Of a stretch of DNA of 64,000 nucleotides, positions 53,636-62,756 are shown piece by piece. The position numbers and the translations under genes are program-made. Source of the DNA: MED-G20 sp038108155 (GTDB lineage: Bacteria > Bacteroidota > Bacteroidia > Flavobacteriales_D > Parvicellaceae); NCBI GenBank assembly GCA_038108155.1, contig JAYNHP010000002.1:1-64000 (forward strand). Direction: 5' to 3'. Under the pieces are notes generated by a model, which had not been told where the DNA came from, ran no database searches, and saw nothing but the letters and a program-made list of their open reading frames with translations. The stretch's first letter is position 1, and each line of letters starts with the position of its first letter.

Positions 53636-54813
53636 AACTTTCTTAACCAAGAAATCATTGGAACTGGTGCAGAATTCAATCCGTTTATTTCATCATAATT
53701 AATGAATCCAGCTAAGGCAACTTGGAATGCTTTTTCATACGATTGATTAAACCTCATAGCTGGCATTAATATAAAAGTAATATTTCGAGTAGTTTCTTTA
53801 CTCAAAAAACCTTGTCCGTATGTTGCGATAAATGGAGTAGGCATGCCATTAGAATATCGGTTATAAATAATTGTTTTTTCTTTAGTTTCATAATCAACCT
53901 TTTGTTTTTCTGCAATAAAAATCATAGAATCAAATATAAAACTTGCTTTTTTCCCAATAGGAGCAATTCCAGAAATACCAATTACAGTTGCTAATTGTTG
54001 GTTTCTATAAAGATATCTGTCGTTAAAATTAGAAGTCCAGTTATAAAGCCCTAACGAATCTTCAAAAGCCATTTGAGCATTATAATCATCTTCAGGGATG
54101 AAATATGGATGATTTTGGTCATAAAAACTATAGGAATATTTGTCACCAATTTCTCTAGCACCGCTCATAAAATCTGTGTTATTGGTTGGCCAATTAATAT
54201 GAGCCAAACCAGCAGAAAAACTAATGTTAGAGGTTCTGTCACCAATTGTAATTGTCCCCCAATGCAAACCACCATAGGTCTGGCCTTGGTTGATATATCC
54301 GGAAGAACCCAATATACTTCCAATGGAAATGTGGAATTTATTTTTACTATAGATTTGTTGCTTCAAAACCAACCCTATCGGACTTGCTATCCAACTTGCC
54401 ATTACACCCAATGAAGTTTTATTTCCTACACTAAAATGAACTTCTGGTCCATAAATATGAACTAGAGCATAGTTTTCATTTTTTTTAATTGGAAGAGCGT
54501 TGTTGGTAAAATAATATCTTGTAGTAAATGGTCCAGATGCTCTAAACTCTCCATTTTTATTACTTTTTACATTCTCATCTACTTTAGAAATAGAAGAAAT
54601 TTCGGACTTATTTATATAAATTTTTCCAATAGTTTTTGTGATTAAAAGAATTTCTCTACCATCATCAGAAACTATTTCTCCAATATATTCACCCCCACTA
54701 TTTTTTATTATAAGAACTAAGTTTTCTTTTTTTTCTTCAGACTCATTGGGAGTTTGTGCAGAAATCTGAAATGTTAAAAAAAGTAATATAATTAATGTGG
54801 TTAAATTTTTCAT
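53632..54813 (-). CDS. Exported outer-membrane-like protein, unknown
   Basis: A 393-residue protein with a Sec signal peptide (MKNLTTLIILLFLTFQISAQ). Residues 30-80 form a small strand-rich domain (VLIIKNSGGEYIGEIVSDDG and GKIYINKSEISSIS) like the short N-terminal domain found in other Bacteroidota envelope proteins. The rest has alternating strands with many Gly, Tyr and Phe residues (PEVHFSVGNKTSLGVMASWI, GLHWGTITIGDRTSNISFSAG) and ends in WLRKF with a terminal Phe, consistent with a beta-barrel of roughly 12-14 strands. No named family recognised. It lies 76 bases after the pyrophosphatase gene in the same direction. Confidence 0.72.
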   Translation of the reverse strand: MKNLTTLIILLFLTFQISAQTPNESEEKKENLVLIIKNSGGEYIGEIVSDDGREILLITKTIGKIYINKSEISSISKVDENVKSNKNGEFRASGPFTTRYYFTNNALPIKKNENYALVHIYGPEVHFSVGNKTSLGVMASWIASPIGLVLKQQIYSKNKFHISIGSILGSSGYINQGQTYGGLHWGTITIGDRTSNISFSAGLAHINWPTNNTDFMSGAREIGDKYSYSFYDQNHPYFIPEDDYNAQMAFEDSLGLYNWTSNFNDRYLYRNQQLATVIGISGIAPIGKKASFIFDSMIFIAEKQKVDYETKEKTIIYNRYSNGMPTPFIATYGQGFLSKETTRNITFILMPAMRFNQSYEKAFQVALAGFINYDEINGLNSAPVPMISWLRKF

Positions 54814-54889
54814 ATGGTGTAAATATACGCAATATACTAGGAAGGAGTGGTGTTGGAACTTAAAAACACCATCTTTAAGGTATTCAATA

Positions 54890-55459
54890 TCATTTATTTA
54901 ATGACCATTTTTCAATTTCATTTATGGCATCTAATTTGTCTCCCCAACCAATAAATTTCATCTTATTAGGCCCTTTGTAATTACAAAACCAAGTTTTAAT
55001 AATTGTTTTGACTGAATTTGGTAAAGAGTCTTTTGAAAAGTTGACTTTGCTATTATTTAAAGTGGCAATAACTTTATGATCTTGCTGCCCGCTATCTAAT
55101 AATTTAAGAATCGCTACTGGGTTTATTTCTATTTTTTTTCCTTGTTGAACTGATTCAGAAATTATTAAAACATCTAACGCATCTCCGTCTCCCCCAATTT
55201 CAGGATCCATATAGGTATTGGATATAAATCCATAATTTCCAGGATATGGAATATAATTTATGGTGCGTTCTACTCCGTTTATAATCTCAATTTCAAAAGA
55301 CTTTGTCTTGTAATTATATTCAAACTTTTTATTAGTACCAGCTGGTATCTCTACTATTGCAGTATAATTATCAGAAAAGTTTATTAATTCTTTTTTTTCA
55401 GTTGAGCAGCTAGAAACCATCCAACATATTAAACAAATTGAAATAATTTTTTTTACCAA
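54890..55459 (-). CDS. Inorganic pyrophosphatase with a lipoprotein signal
   Basis: A 189-residue family I soluble-type pyrophosphatase that hydrolyses PPi to two phosphates. The catalytic metal-binding core is present: EIPAGTNKKFEYNY, INYIPYPGNYGFI, the signature D91-x-D93-x-x-D96 (GGDGDALDVLII) and the C-terminal KTWFCNYKGPNKM. Unlike the normal cytoplasmic enzyme it starts with a lipoprotein signal peptide, with lipobox VSSC and C18, so it is predicted to sit on the periplasmic side of a membrane. The start is TTG at 55459, one base after the DUF4956 stop. It is the last gene of the VTC/DUF4956 set. An exported pyrophosphatase beside a polyphosphate-type polymerase is suggestive. Confidence 0.88.
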   Translation of the reverse strand: MVKKIISICLICWMVSSCSTEKKELINFSDNYTAIVEIPAGTNKKFEYNYKTKSFEIEIINGVERTINYIPYPGNYGFISNTYMDPEIGGDGDALDVLIISESVQQGKKIEINPVAILKLLDSGQQDHKVIATLNNSKVNFSKDSLPNSVKTIIKTWFCNYKGPNKMKFIGWGDKLDAINEIEKWSLNK

Positions 55460-55460
55460 T

Positions 55461-56063
55461 TTAATCTCGGTTATAATAAATGGTAACTGCTGCAGTATCT
55501 CTTAAAAAGTCTATTTTTTCTACTTTTACTTCGTGAATTGGCAATCCAGTTCTCTCTTTTAAGTCTTTAATAAGCTCTTGTTTATTCTCAGGTTTTATAA
55601 GTTCTATTTTCTCATATACAATGTTTTTCTTTTCCTCAATAGTTTGAAACCACAATCTATCTATTAAATAAGTTATTAGAGTAATTAAACCATTGGTGAA
55701 CAACACTTCGAAAATACTCACAGATTTATTTGAAAGGGCATTGATCATAGAAATTCCAATAACAATGAACAAATAAGTCATTTGCCTTATAGGAATGGCT
55801 TCTGTACGGTACCTAAGAATACCGAAAACTGCAAATAATCCCAAAGCAAACCCCATTTCCATAGGAACTTTCCTTAGAAGAAAACAAATAAAAAAAGTAA
55901 GTATATTGAACATTATGTAAGTAAATACATAATCTTTATCATCTTTTACTCTATAATAAATGAGTCTTACAATTATGATTAGAAAAATGAAGTTTATTCC
56001 AAACTTGAATAACAACTTTGAAAAGTCTTCTAAATCAAATAAATCAATTCCATACAATTCCAT
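55461..56063 (-). CDS. DUF4956 membrane protein
   Basis: A 200-residue inner-membrane protein with four hydrophobic segments (about residues 18-38, 46-64, 68-82 and 98-135), the conserved loop MGFALGLFAVFGILRYRTEAIPIRQMTYLF (the GxFAxFGILRYRT region of DUF4956, with the charged RYRTE), and a cytoplasmic ferredoxin-like tail ending in ITIYYNRD-like strands. DUF4956 genes are repeatedly found next to VTC-domain polymerase and CotH genes. Function not established. It overlaps the VTC gene by 20 bases upstream and leads into the pyrophosphatase gene after one base. Confidence 0.88.
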   Translation of the reverse strand: MELYGIDLFDLEDFSKLLFKFGINFIFLIIIVRLIYYRVKDDKDYVFTYIMFNILTFFICFLLRKVPMEMGFALGLFAVFGILRYRTEAIPIRQMTYLFIVIGISMINALSNKSVSIFEVLFTNGLITLITYLIDRLWFQTIEEKKNIVYEKIELIKPENKQELIKDLKERTGLPIHEVKVEKIDFLRDTAAVTIYYNRD

Positions 56064-56811
56064 TCTTACTTATTTTATTAATGAATAATAGTTTTCTTTT
56101 AAAATTATTGTATTTCAATTTTGGATTTAAAATACAAGAACCAATAGTGTATTTGCTGAACCTAGTCGGTCTAATTCTTTTAAGCTTTAATATTGAGAGT
56201 ATCTCAGACTTTCTATTTCCTTTTTCCCTCTTTACTTCAATTATAGATATATTTTCTAATTCTTTATTTGAATTATTAGAACTAAACTTCAAATTTAAAT
56301 CTATTGTGACCCGTTCTTTTGTTTGAAAGTTAACCAAGGTAATTCTATCAAAATTATTTTTAATTGTTATTTCAAAATCCTTTAACGAGTAAGGTGTTTG
56401 TTCCTCCAAAAATTTTATATTTTTTTTGTTTAAATCCTTCTCTTCAAAAGGAACACCAATTCTAGTTTTTTTAGTGACCCCTTTATTGGATTTAAATTTA
56501 ACTTCTAAAAAAGTTTTCTTAGATTCTACGTAATCTCTAAATCTAATCTTATACCTGTTTAGCTTTCCATTTTGATGATTTTTAAAAAGTGTTTTATTCT
56601 CGTTGTCAAAATATTCTGTTTGATAATTAAAAAGTCTCTTTCCATCTATTTCAAGGCAGTAATATTTATCGCTAATTTTTGATAAAACTTCTAAAGTATC
56701 TTTAAGAGAAACTGTAAATTTTTCATCTACTCTTTCCATCAATGCAACTTCATCCATAGCTGCTAAACTAATAGGTTGATAATTATCTAATATGGATTGA
56801 ATTTCAGACAT
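56044..56811 (-). CDS. VTC-domain protein, polyphosphate polymerase-like
   Basis: A 255-residue soluble protein of the VTC superfamily (triphosphate tunnel fold). Signature residues are visible: RVDEKFTVSLKDTLEVL near residue 28 (the Arg-x-Asp-x-Lys-Phe entry strand), LFNYQTEYFDNENKTLFKNH, the Arg-x-Arg strand YKIRFRDY, LEVKFKSNKGVTKKTRI, and the C-terminal IIEVKREKGNRKSEI and RPTRFSKYTIG. In yeast Vtc4 this domain makes polyphosphate from ATP. Bacterial members with DUF4956 partners are thought to do a related phosphotransfer, but product and substrate are not proven. It is 15 bases from the upstream beta-helix lipoprotein gene and overlaps DUF4956 by 20. Confidence 0.88.
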   Translation of the reverse strand: MSEIQSILDNYQPISLAAMDEVALMERVDEKFTVSLKDTLEVLSKISDKYYCLEIDGKRLFNYQTEYFDNENKTLFKNHQNGKLNRYKIRFRDYVESKKTFLEVKFKSNKGVTKKTRIGVPFEEKDLNKKNIKFLEEQTPYSLKDFEITIKNNFDRITLVNFQTKERVTIDLNLKFSSNNSNKELENISIIEVKREKGNRKSEILSILKLKRIRPTRFSKYTIGSCILNPKLKYNNFKRKLLFINKISKNGIVWN

Positions 56812-56827
56812 TTAAAATTTTAATCTT

Positions 56828-58516
56828 TTAGTTTTTCTTAAAAGTAGCTTTACCATACTTTTTACCGTAAAGATAATCTATTACATTATTTTGAAAAACT
56901 CTAATTTTTTCTCCATCACAAGTGAGATTAGAATTATACTCTATGAGATTATTTAATAAACAATTGGTAATCTCATCACTAGTAGATAAAATCTCCGCAG
57001 GGCCAAACTCCCCCTTTTTTTGAAAAGCACAATAACCAATTTCACAATCCAATAATTTATTTTCAATAGATTCTACAAATGATAAATCTTTTGATATAAT
57101 TCCCATTGAAGAATTTTGAATCATACAATTAGAAGCCTTTAATTTGCTTTCTTCTCCGGCACTTATAGCCTTGTCTTTAATATTTAAAAACTCACTTTCT
57201 GATATTTCTAATCTTCCACCTGAAATATCAACACCATCATTTCCGCAATTTGTAAAGCTGCAGTTTTTCATAAAACCACTACAAAAATCTGCATCAAATG
57301 CATCTGAAAATGTATTTTCTATTTTAATATTTTCTATTTTGAATTTACATCTAAATAAATTCACAGCATCTTCACTTTTTAGATCTTTAAAGTCACTATT
57401 CTCAATAGTTACTTTTCCACCATATACCGTAAATGCACTTGGTAGGCTCTGGTGATTATATTTCAAAGTGTCGTACAATGAAAATTGATTGGAAAAATCT
57501 AGGTAATTAATATTACTTGAATCCTTATTTTGAAGGATGTGAATTCCCTCTCCAGTACTATCGGAAGATGTTACTTTCACCATTTTACCAATTTCTCCGT
57601 TTATATTAATGGCACTGTAGGATAAAATACTACTAGAACTAATCAAGTCAATGGTCTCTCCTGCATTTAAAACAACCCTAAGTCCTTTGGGAATAATAAT
57701 CTTCTTTGAGATAGTGGTGTTTTTCTTTTTAAGAAAAATCGAATTCGAGTCTTTAGAATATTTAAAATAGTTTAAAAAATCTAAGGATATTTCAGGTCTT
57801 AATATTTCAGGAACAATAGATGGAAAAACATCTATTTTCATGCCAGAAAAAATTGGTTCTAACTGAAAGGTTACTGGATTTAGATAATAATAATTAGGAT
57901 TTAAATTTTTAAAATATTTTTTAGTTAGATCATTAAATTTTATCCAATCTAATACATTAAAATATTTATCATTGAGTTTATTTGTTTTGACAAGATCTTC
58001 TATTGAGTTTACAAATTTTGGATGAATGATTTCTCCTTTTGTATTTTCTACTTTTATAGAATCGTTAATTTCAATTTTTAAAATTTCACCTTCTCTCCTT
58101 GAATTGGACTCAATAAGTCTTTTTCCTATTTCTTCTTGAAATAAATAATCTTTGTTTTCAATGGTAATTAATTTAGAATAAACTCCAATAAGATCGTTTG
58201 ATTTTAAATCTTCATTAAACGCAATAATTGATCGGGCTAATTCTAAATACTTGCTATCATTAAGAGCGTATAATCTAAACTTTTTTTTCCTGTAGATTCT
58301 TTTTCCGTTTTTACAATGAAAGGAAATATATTCTTTGGTTTTAAATACTTTTACTTTGATAGTATCGCTTTCAAAATATAAATTGACCAGTTCATTATTT
58401 CCTATATTCAATATTGGTTTTTCAAATGAAAAGTTGTTGGTTACTTGGTTTTTATTTTCCTGACAAGAATTTAAAAATAAAGCTAGAAATAGAAATATGA
58501 GAATTTTATTATTCAT
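56828..58516 (-). CDS. Lipoprotein with CotH-like segment and right-handed beta-helix
   Basis: A 562-residue lipoprotein. ATG at 58516 is preferred to a TTG five codons upstream because it begins a signal peptide with lipobox LNSC (C18). Residues about 180-235 include WIKFNDLTKKYFKNLNPN and YYLNPVTFQLEPIFSGMKID, which resemble the CotH-kinase stretch where NPxTxxLEPI precedes the metal-binding Asp. I cannot see the full CotH active site, so any kinase activity is doubtful. Residues about 320-530 are a right-handed parallel beta-helix (pectate-lyase-like) of short strand repeats such as VTIENSDFKDLKSEDAVNLF, IENTFSDAFDADFCS, MKNCSFTNCGNDGVDIS and LEISESEFLNIKDKAIS. It opens the four-gene VTC set. 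Confidence 0.78.
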   Translation of the reverse strand: MNNKILIFLFLALFLNSCQENKNQVTNNFSFEKPILNIGNNELVNLYFESDTIKVKVFKTKEYISFHCKNGKRIYRKKKFRLYALNDSKYLELARSIIAFNEDLKSNDLIGVYSKLITIENKDYLFQEEIGKRLIESNSRREGEILKIEINDSIKVENTKGEIIHPKFVNSIEDLVKTNKLNDKYFNVLDWIKFNDLTKKYFKNLNPNYYYLNPVTFQLEPIFSGMKIDVFPSIVPEILRPEISLDFLNYFKYSKDSNSIFLKKKNTTISKKIIIPKGLRVVLNAGETIDLISSSSILSYSAININGEIGKMVKVTSSDSTGEGIHILQNKDSSNINYLDFSNQFSLYDTLKYNHQSLPSAFTVYGGKVTIENSDFKDLKSEDAVNLFRCKFKIENIKIENTFSDAFDADFCSGFMKNCSFTNCGNDGVDISGGRLEISESEFLNIKDKAISAGEESKLKASNCMIQNSSMGIISKDLSFVESIENKLLDCEIGYCAFQKKGEFGPAEILSTSDEITNCLLNNLIEYNSNLTCDGEKIRVFQNNVIDYLYGKKYGKATFKKN

Positions 58517-58558
58517 TTGATTATGTAACAATTGATAATTTTTCCAAACAAAACTTTA

Positions 58559-58566
58559 CAAATGTA
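58559..58566 (-). promoter_or_regulatory. Candidate promoter -7 box for the VTC/DUF4956 operon
   Basis: TACATTTG on the minus strand matches TAnnTTTG, 42 bases before the beta-helix lipoprotein ATG. No TTG box is visible at the usual distance upstream (the region is the end of the next gene), so support is weak. Confidence 0.35.
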
Positions 58567-58569
58567 AAA

Positions 58570-59940
58570 TTACTTTGAGATTAATTGCATACTAGATATA
58601 TCTATTTGGTATAAATCTGTATCTCCCATATTTTCGATATTATAATAGCCACCAACATAAGCTGTATTACCATCTTTTGAAATACATATTGTTTTTTCCT
58701 CCATAGTGGTATTAATAGGGCTTCCTATGTTAATAGGTGAACTCCAATTTTCATGACCGCCGGTACAATAGTATATATCGTAACTTCCAACACTTTGTTT
58801 TCTTCCATTTGATGTAAAGAAAAGTAAGTTTCCACTTGGGTGAATAAAAACACATTTTTCATCTCCCGGAGTATTAATTTCGTTCCCTAGGTGAATTGGT
58901 TCTGAATAAGTTTTATTAGTTTTTTTAACATAGTATATATCTGTTTTGCCTAAACCAGTTGGTCTTTCAGAAACAAAATATATGTAAGATTCATCCTCTG
59001 TAATACTAGCAGAACTTTCGAAATAGGAGCTATTTATTTTGTTGCTGATTTTTTTGTCTTTATTTAAAATTGGTTTTGGTGAAGACCAACTACCAGATTT
59101 TGTGTACGCAGCTTCGTATATATCTCCACTTCTAGTTAAATATGGAATATTTCTATAAATTATTATTGAATTATCAGCTTTGAAACTTAAAGAGGCATCG
59201 TGAAAATCAGTATTTATTTTTCCCAATTTATTGGATGGATTTAACCACTTTTCCCCAATACTGTCCCATTTAGATAAGTATATATCTGAAAAATACTGAT
59301 GGTCAAAATACTGATCAACATTTCCTCCTTTGGTATCAGCTCTTCTGGAGGTGAACATTAAATATTTTCCGTTATTGCTCAACGAAGGTGCAAAATCAGA
59401 TCCTTTTGAATTAAGGACTGGACCCATATTTGAAATAATTATTTTATTATTTGTTTTCTTCAACTCTAACTCTGCAAAAGCCAATTGACTAATTTTTAAA
59501 TCTATCGAGTAGTCTTTAATTTTTTGTTTGGATTTTATTTCAGAAACAAATTTTTCATAACTGGTTTTAGACTTTTTTAATTCTTCTAGTCTAAAGTAAA
59601 TTTCTCCCATTAAATAATATAAATCTTCATCTACTTTTGGATCGTTCTTTTCTGCAATTTCTGCATGGTATTTTGCCTTTTTGTAGTCATGTAATTTGTA
59701 ATAACATCTCGAAATTCCAAAATGAGCTTTTGCGCTTGAGGGATTTAAAGCAATAATTTCTTTATAATTTAAAAGTGCAGTTTTAATATTACCTTGTAAA
59801 TAAAGTTGTTTTGTTTCTGTAAGTTTTATTTGAGATTTAGTTTTGTTTAAAAGACCTTCCTCCTGAGATAAAGCAGATTTTACATTGAATATTACAAGAA
59901 ACAATAGAACTAACTTGAAAATAAATTTTTGGTGTTTCAT
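58570..59940 (-). CDS. TPR and PD40 beta-propeller protein, exported
   Basis: A 456-residue exported protein (signal peptide MKHQKFIFKLVLLFLVIFNV, ending SALS). Residues about 35-150 hold tetratricopeptide helices (GNIKTALLNYKEIIALNPSS, AKAHFGISRCYYKLHDYKKA). Residues about 180-455 are WD40-like PD40 propeller blades: SDFAPSLSNNGKYLMFTSRR, FHDASLSFKADNSIIIYRN, IYFVSERPTGLGKTDIYYV and CVFIHPSGNLLFFTSNGRK. The layout matches the N-terminal part of PorE/OmpA-type Bacteroidota proteins, but the C-terminal OmpA peptidoglycan-binding domain is absent. Likely periplasmic or surface scaffold. It lies 53 bases from the VTC operon in the same direction. Confidence 0.85.
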   Translation of the reverse strand: MKHQKFIFKLVLLFLVIFNVKSALSQEEGLLNKTKSQIKLTETKQLYLQGNIKTALLNYKEIIALNPSSAKAHFGISRCYYKLHDYKKAKYHAEIAEKNDPKVDEDLYYLMGEIYFRLEELKKSKTSYEKFVSEIKSKQKIKDYSIDLKISQLAFAELELKKTNNKIIISNMGPVLNSKGSDFAPSLSNNGKYLMFTSRRADTKGGNVDQYFDHQYFSDIYLSKWDSIGEKWLNPSNKLGKINTDFHDASLSFKADNSIIIYRNIPYLTRSGDIYEAAYTKSGSWSSPKPILNKDKKISNKINSSYFESSASITEDESYIYFVSERPTGLGKTDIYYVKKTNKTYSEPIHLGNEINTPGDEKCVFIHPSGNLLFFTSNGRKQSVGSYDIYYCTGGHENWSSPINIGSPINTTMEEKTICISKDGNTAYVGGYYNIENMGDTDLYQIDISSMQLISK

Positions 59941-60040
59941 AAGAAATATGTTTTCTAAAATTAAATAAATATAATGGTATTGTCATAATTTTACTTTACT
60001 ATCCACCATATTGTTAAATTTACAGTATTAAATAATAGAT

Positions 60041-61384
60041 ATGTCCAATTATTCTTTGAATGCCATAAGCCCTATTGACGGAAGATACTTTGATAAAACA
60101 AAGGTCCTTAGTTCTTTTTTTTCTGAGTCCTCCTTGATTCGCTATAGAGTAAAAGTTGAAATTGAATACTTTATATCCTTATGTGAATTACCTCTTCCAC
60201 AATTAAAAAATTTTGACAGTAACCTTTTTCAAACCTTAAGATCTTATTACGAGAGTTTTGATGATAGCGATGCTCAAAGAGTAAAAGATATTGAATCTAC
60301 AACCAATCACGATGTGAAAGCTGTGGAGTATTTTATTAAGGAAAGAATGGATAAAGATGGTATTGGTGATGCTAAGGAGTTTGTCCATTTTGGACTTACT
60401 TCTCAAGATATTAATAATACTGCTATTCCAATGAGTATAAAGGATGCATTAGAAAATATATATCAACCAGCAATTGATAGTCTTATCAAGAATCTAGAAA
60501 TACTTTCCAATCAGTGGTCCTCGATCCCAATGTTGGCTAAAACCCATGGTCAGCCAGCATCTCCTACCAATTTGGGCAAAGAAATTTATGTATTTGTTGA
60601 AAGATTAAATCAACAGTTAGAGACCCTAAAGTCCATAATCCATGCTGGAAAATTTGGAGGAGCAACTGGAAATTTTAATGCCCATCATGTTGCTTATCCG
60701 TCCATAGATTGGAAAAAATTTGCCAACGATTTCTTAGCAGATAAATTAAAATTGGTAAGATCCCAAACAACCACCCAAATTGAACATTATGATCACTTGG
60801 CATCTTTATTTGATGTCGTTAAAAGAATAAATACAATAATATTGGACTTAAATAGAGATATGTGGACCTATATTTCTATGGATTATTTTAAACAGAAAAT
60901 TAAAAAAGGAGAAATTGGATCTTCTGCCATGCCTCATAAGGTGAATCCTATTGACTTTGAGAATTCTGAAGGAAATATTGGTATTGCCAATGCGATTTTA
61001 GAGCATTTAAGCGCAAAACTGCCAGTAAGTAGACTACAAAGAGATTTAACAGACAGTACAGTTCTTAGAAATATTGGTGTCCCTTTTTCACATGGACTAA
61101 TTGCAATTTTATCTACCCAAAAAGGATTGGATAAGCTTCTTTTAAATAACGTTGCTATTGAAAAAGATTTAGAAAATAATTGGGCTGTAGTTGCAGAAGC
61201 AATTCAAACTATTTTAAGAAGAGAGGGAGTTGAAAATCCTTACGAATTATTGAAAAATCTAACAAGGAAAAATGAGAAAATCACCCAAAAATCATTGAGA
61301 AATTTTATAGATAATTTGGATGTTTCTGAAGATTTAAAAACAGAGTTGAATCAAATAACTCCCTTCAATTACACAGGTATATAA
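60041..61384 (+). CDS. purB: Adenylosuccinate lyase
   Basis: Cleaves SAICAR and adenylosuccinate in purine synthesis. At 447 residues it has the E. coli-like layout: LNAISPIDGRYFDKT at the start, ESTTNHDVKAVEYFI, HFGLTSQDINNTA, MLAKTHGQPASPTNLG, and the fumarase-superfamily signature GSSAMPHKVNPIDFENSEGN with the flexible catalytic serine loop. Divergent from the TPR/PD40 gene with a 100-base gap; the nearest promoter-like box there (TAAATTTA) is imperfect. Convergent with rsmE, 9 bases apart. Confidence 0.97.
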   Translation: MSNYSLNAISPIDGRYFDKTKVLSSFFSESSLIRYRVKVEIEYFISLCELPLPQLKNFDSNLFQTLRSYYESFDDSDAQRVKDIESTTNHDVKAVEYFIKERMDKDGIGDAKEFVHFGLTSQDINNTAIPMSIKDALENIYQPAIDSLIKNLEILSNQWSSIPMLAKTHGQPASPTNLGKEIYVFVERLNQQLETLKSIIHAGKFGGATGNFNAHHVAYPSIDWKKFANDFLADKLKLVRSQTTTQIEHYDHLASLFDVVKRINTIILDLNRDMWTYISMDYFKQKIKKGEIGSSAMPHKVNPIDFENSEGNIGIANAILEHLSAKLPVSRLQRDLTDSTVLRNIGVPFSHGLIAILSTQKGLDKLLLNNVAIEKDLENNWAVVAEAIQTILRREGVENPYELLKNLTRKNEKITQKSLRNFIDNLDVSEDLKTELNQITPFNYTGI

Positions 61385-61393
61385 TTTTAATAA

Positions 61394-62080
61394 TTAAAGT
61401 TTCATTATTGTCACTGCTGCTATACAAGCAGTTTCAGTTCTCAGTCTATTGTTTCCAAGACTAACCATGTTGTATTTATTTACTTTTGCAAGTTCAATTT
61501 CCTCATATGTAAAATCTCCTTCGGGGCCTATGACTATAACTTGTGATTCTAAAGAGTTTGAAATTGTTTTTAATTGAATTTTGTCTTCTTTTTTGCAATG
61601 AGCTAGAAACTTTAATTTGCAAGAGTTTTTTTCAATAAAGTGGTTAAATTTTTCGACAGGATGAATTGTTGGTAACCAAAACCTTTGTGACTGTTTAATA
61701 GTAGAAATTAAAACCTTTTCGAACCTTTCTATATTCCATTTTCTTCTTTCAGAATTTTGTGAAATAAGTGGAAAAAAGTCAGTAACACCAATTTCTGTAG
61801 CTTTTTCGATTATTAATTTATTTCTATCGTTATTTTTTGTTGGACAAAATGCTAGAGTTAATGGAACAGGCTTTTTAAACTCTTTAAGCTTATGGATTTT
61901 TATTTTTATTTTTTTGGTGCTAGAGTCGATAATTTCTCCTTCACCATACAATCCATTACCATTAATAATTGATAAATCATCTTTGTTCTTCATTCTTAAA
62001 ACTTTAATGGCATGTCGAGATTCACTTTCGGTCAAAAAGCATATTCCATTTTCAATACTATCTGTTAAAAAAGTTGTCAC
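61394..62080 (-). CDS. rsmE: 16S rRNA (uracil(1498)-N3)-methyltransferase RsmE
   Basis: SPOUT-class methyltransferase acting on U1498 of 16S rRNA. The 228-residue protein shows ESESRHAIKVLRMKNKDDL (PUA-like N-terminal domain), FCPTKNNDRNKLIIEKATEIG, and the knotted SAM site IGPEGDFTYEEIELA with LGNNRLRTETACIAAVTIM. The start is GTG at 62080; a nearby ATG (about 62091) is in another frame and reaches TGA after four codons. The 105-base divergent gap to the next gene shows no TAnnTTTG box I would trust. Confidence 0.94.
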   Translation of the reverse strand: MTTFLTDSIENGICFLTESESRHAIKVLRMKNKDDLSIINGNGLYGEGEIIDSSTKKIKIKIHKLKEFKKPVPLTLAFCPTKNNDRNKLIIEKATEIGVTDFFPLISQNSERRKWNIERFEKVLISTIKQSQRFWLPTIHPVEKFNHFIEKNSCKLKFLAHCKKEDKIQLKTISNSLESQVIVIGPEGDFTYEEIELAKVNKYNMVSLGNNRLRTETACIAAVTIMKL

Positions 62081-62185
62081 TCCGTTATCATTTTAAGAAT
62101 AATTCAATGTAAATATTTAAAATTGAAAAAAAATAATGTAATTTAGAATCAACTAATAACAAAATTAATAATCAAAACATATACC

Positions 62186-62752
62186 ATGAATTTTTTTAAA
62201 TATCTTTTTTCAATTACGTTAGTTCTTACTTTTTTAACCATTAATGCTCAGACAAAAAAAATAGAAGATGTTGAATTTAGTTCTGTTCAAGAAATTAATG
62301 GTGAAGAAACTGTTTTAAATGGAGGGGGGTTAAGAGAAAAGTATGGATTTATGGATTTGTATGTTGGTGGACTATACATAAATAAAAAATCATCAGATGC
62401 AAATAAAATCATTATGGCTGATGAAAATATGGGAATTAGAATTGTTATTGTTTCTAGTTTAGTTACAAGAGAAAGATTTATCGAAGCTTTGGAAGAGGGT
62501 TTTGTAAATACAACCGCAGGAAAATCATCTCCATCAGATCTAGAAAAGTTTAAAAAATTCCTAAGTGATCCTTTTATTGAGGGAGACGAAATTGTTCTTA
62601 ATTACCATAAAGGCGAAGCAGTTCATTTATACAAAAACAATAAAGAAAGAGGAACTTTTGATGGTCTAGAGTTTAAACAAGCACTTTTTGGTATTTGGCT
62701 CGGTGGAAACCCTGCAGATGATAGTCTTAAAGAAGAAATGTTAGGACTTTAA
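62186..62752 (+). CDS. Exported chalcone isomerase-like domain protein
   Basis: A 188-residue protein with a signal peptide (MNFFKYLFSITLVLTFLTIN, then AQT) and a chalcone isomerase-like domain: VLNGGGLREKYGFMDLYVGG, LYINKKSSDANKIIMADENM, MGIRIVIVSSLVTRERFIEA, KGEAVHLYKNNKERGTF and FKQALFGIWLGGNPADDSLK, the last being the most conserved part of the family. Bacterial members are periplasmic, often bind lipid-like ligands, and are not flavonoid enzymes. Function unknown. It converges on nadC 4 bases away. Confidence 0.88.
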   Translation: MNFFKYLFSITLVLTFLTINAQTKKIEDVEFSSVQEINGEETVLNGGGLREKYGFMDLYVGGLYINKKSSDANKIIMADENMGIRIVIVSSLVTRERFIEALEEGFVNTTAGKSSPSDLEKFKKFLSDPFIEGDEIVLNYHKGEAVHLYKNNKERGTFDGLEFKQALFGIWLGGNPADDSLKEEMLGL

Positions 62753-62756
62753 TTAG

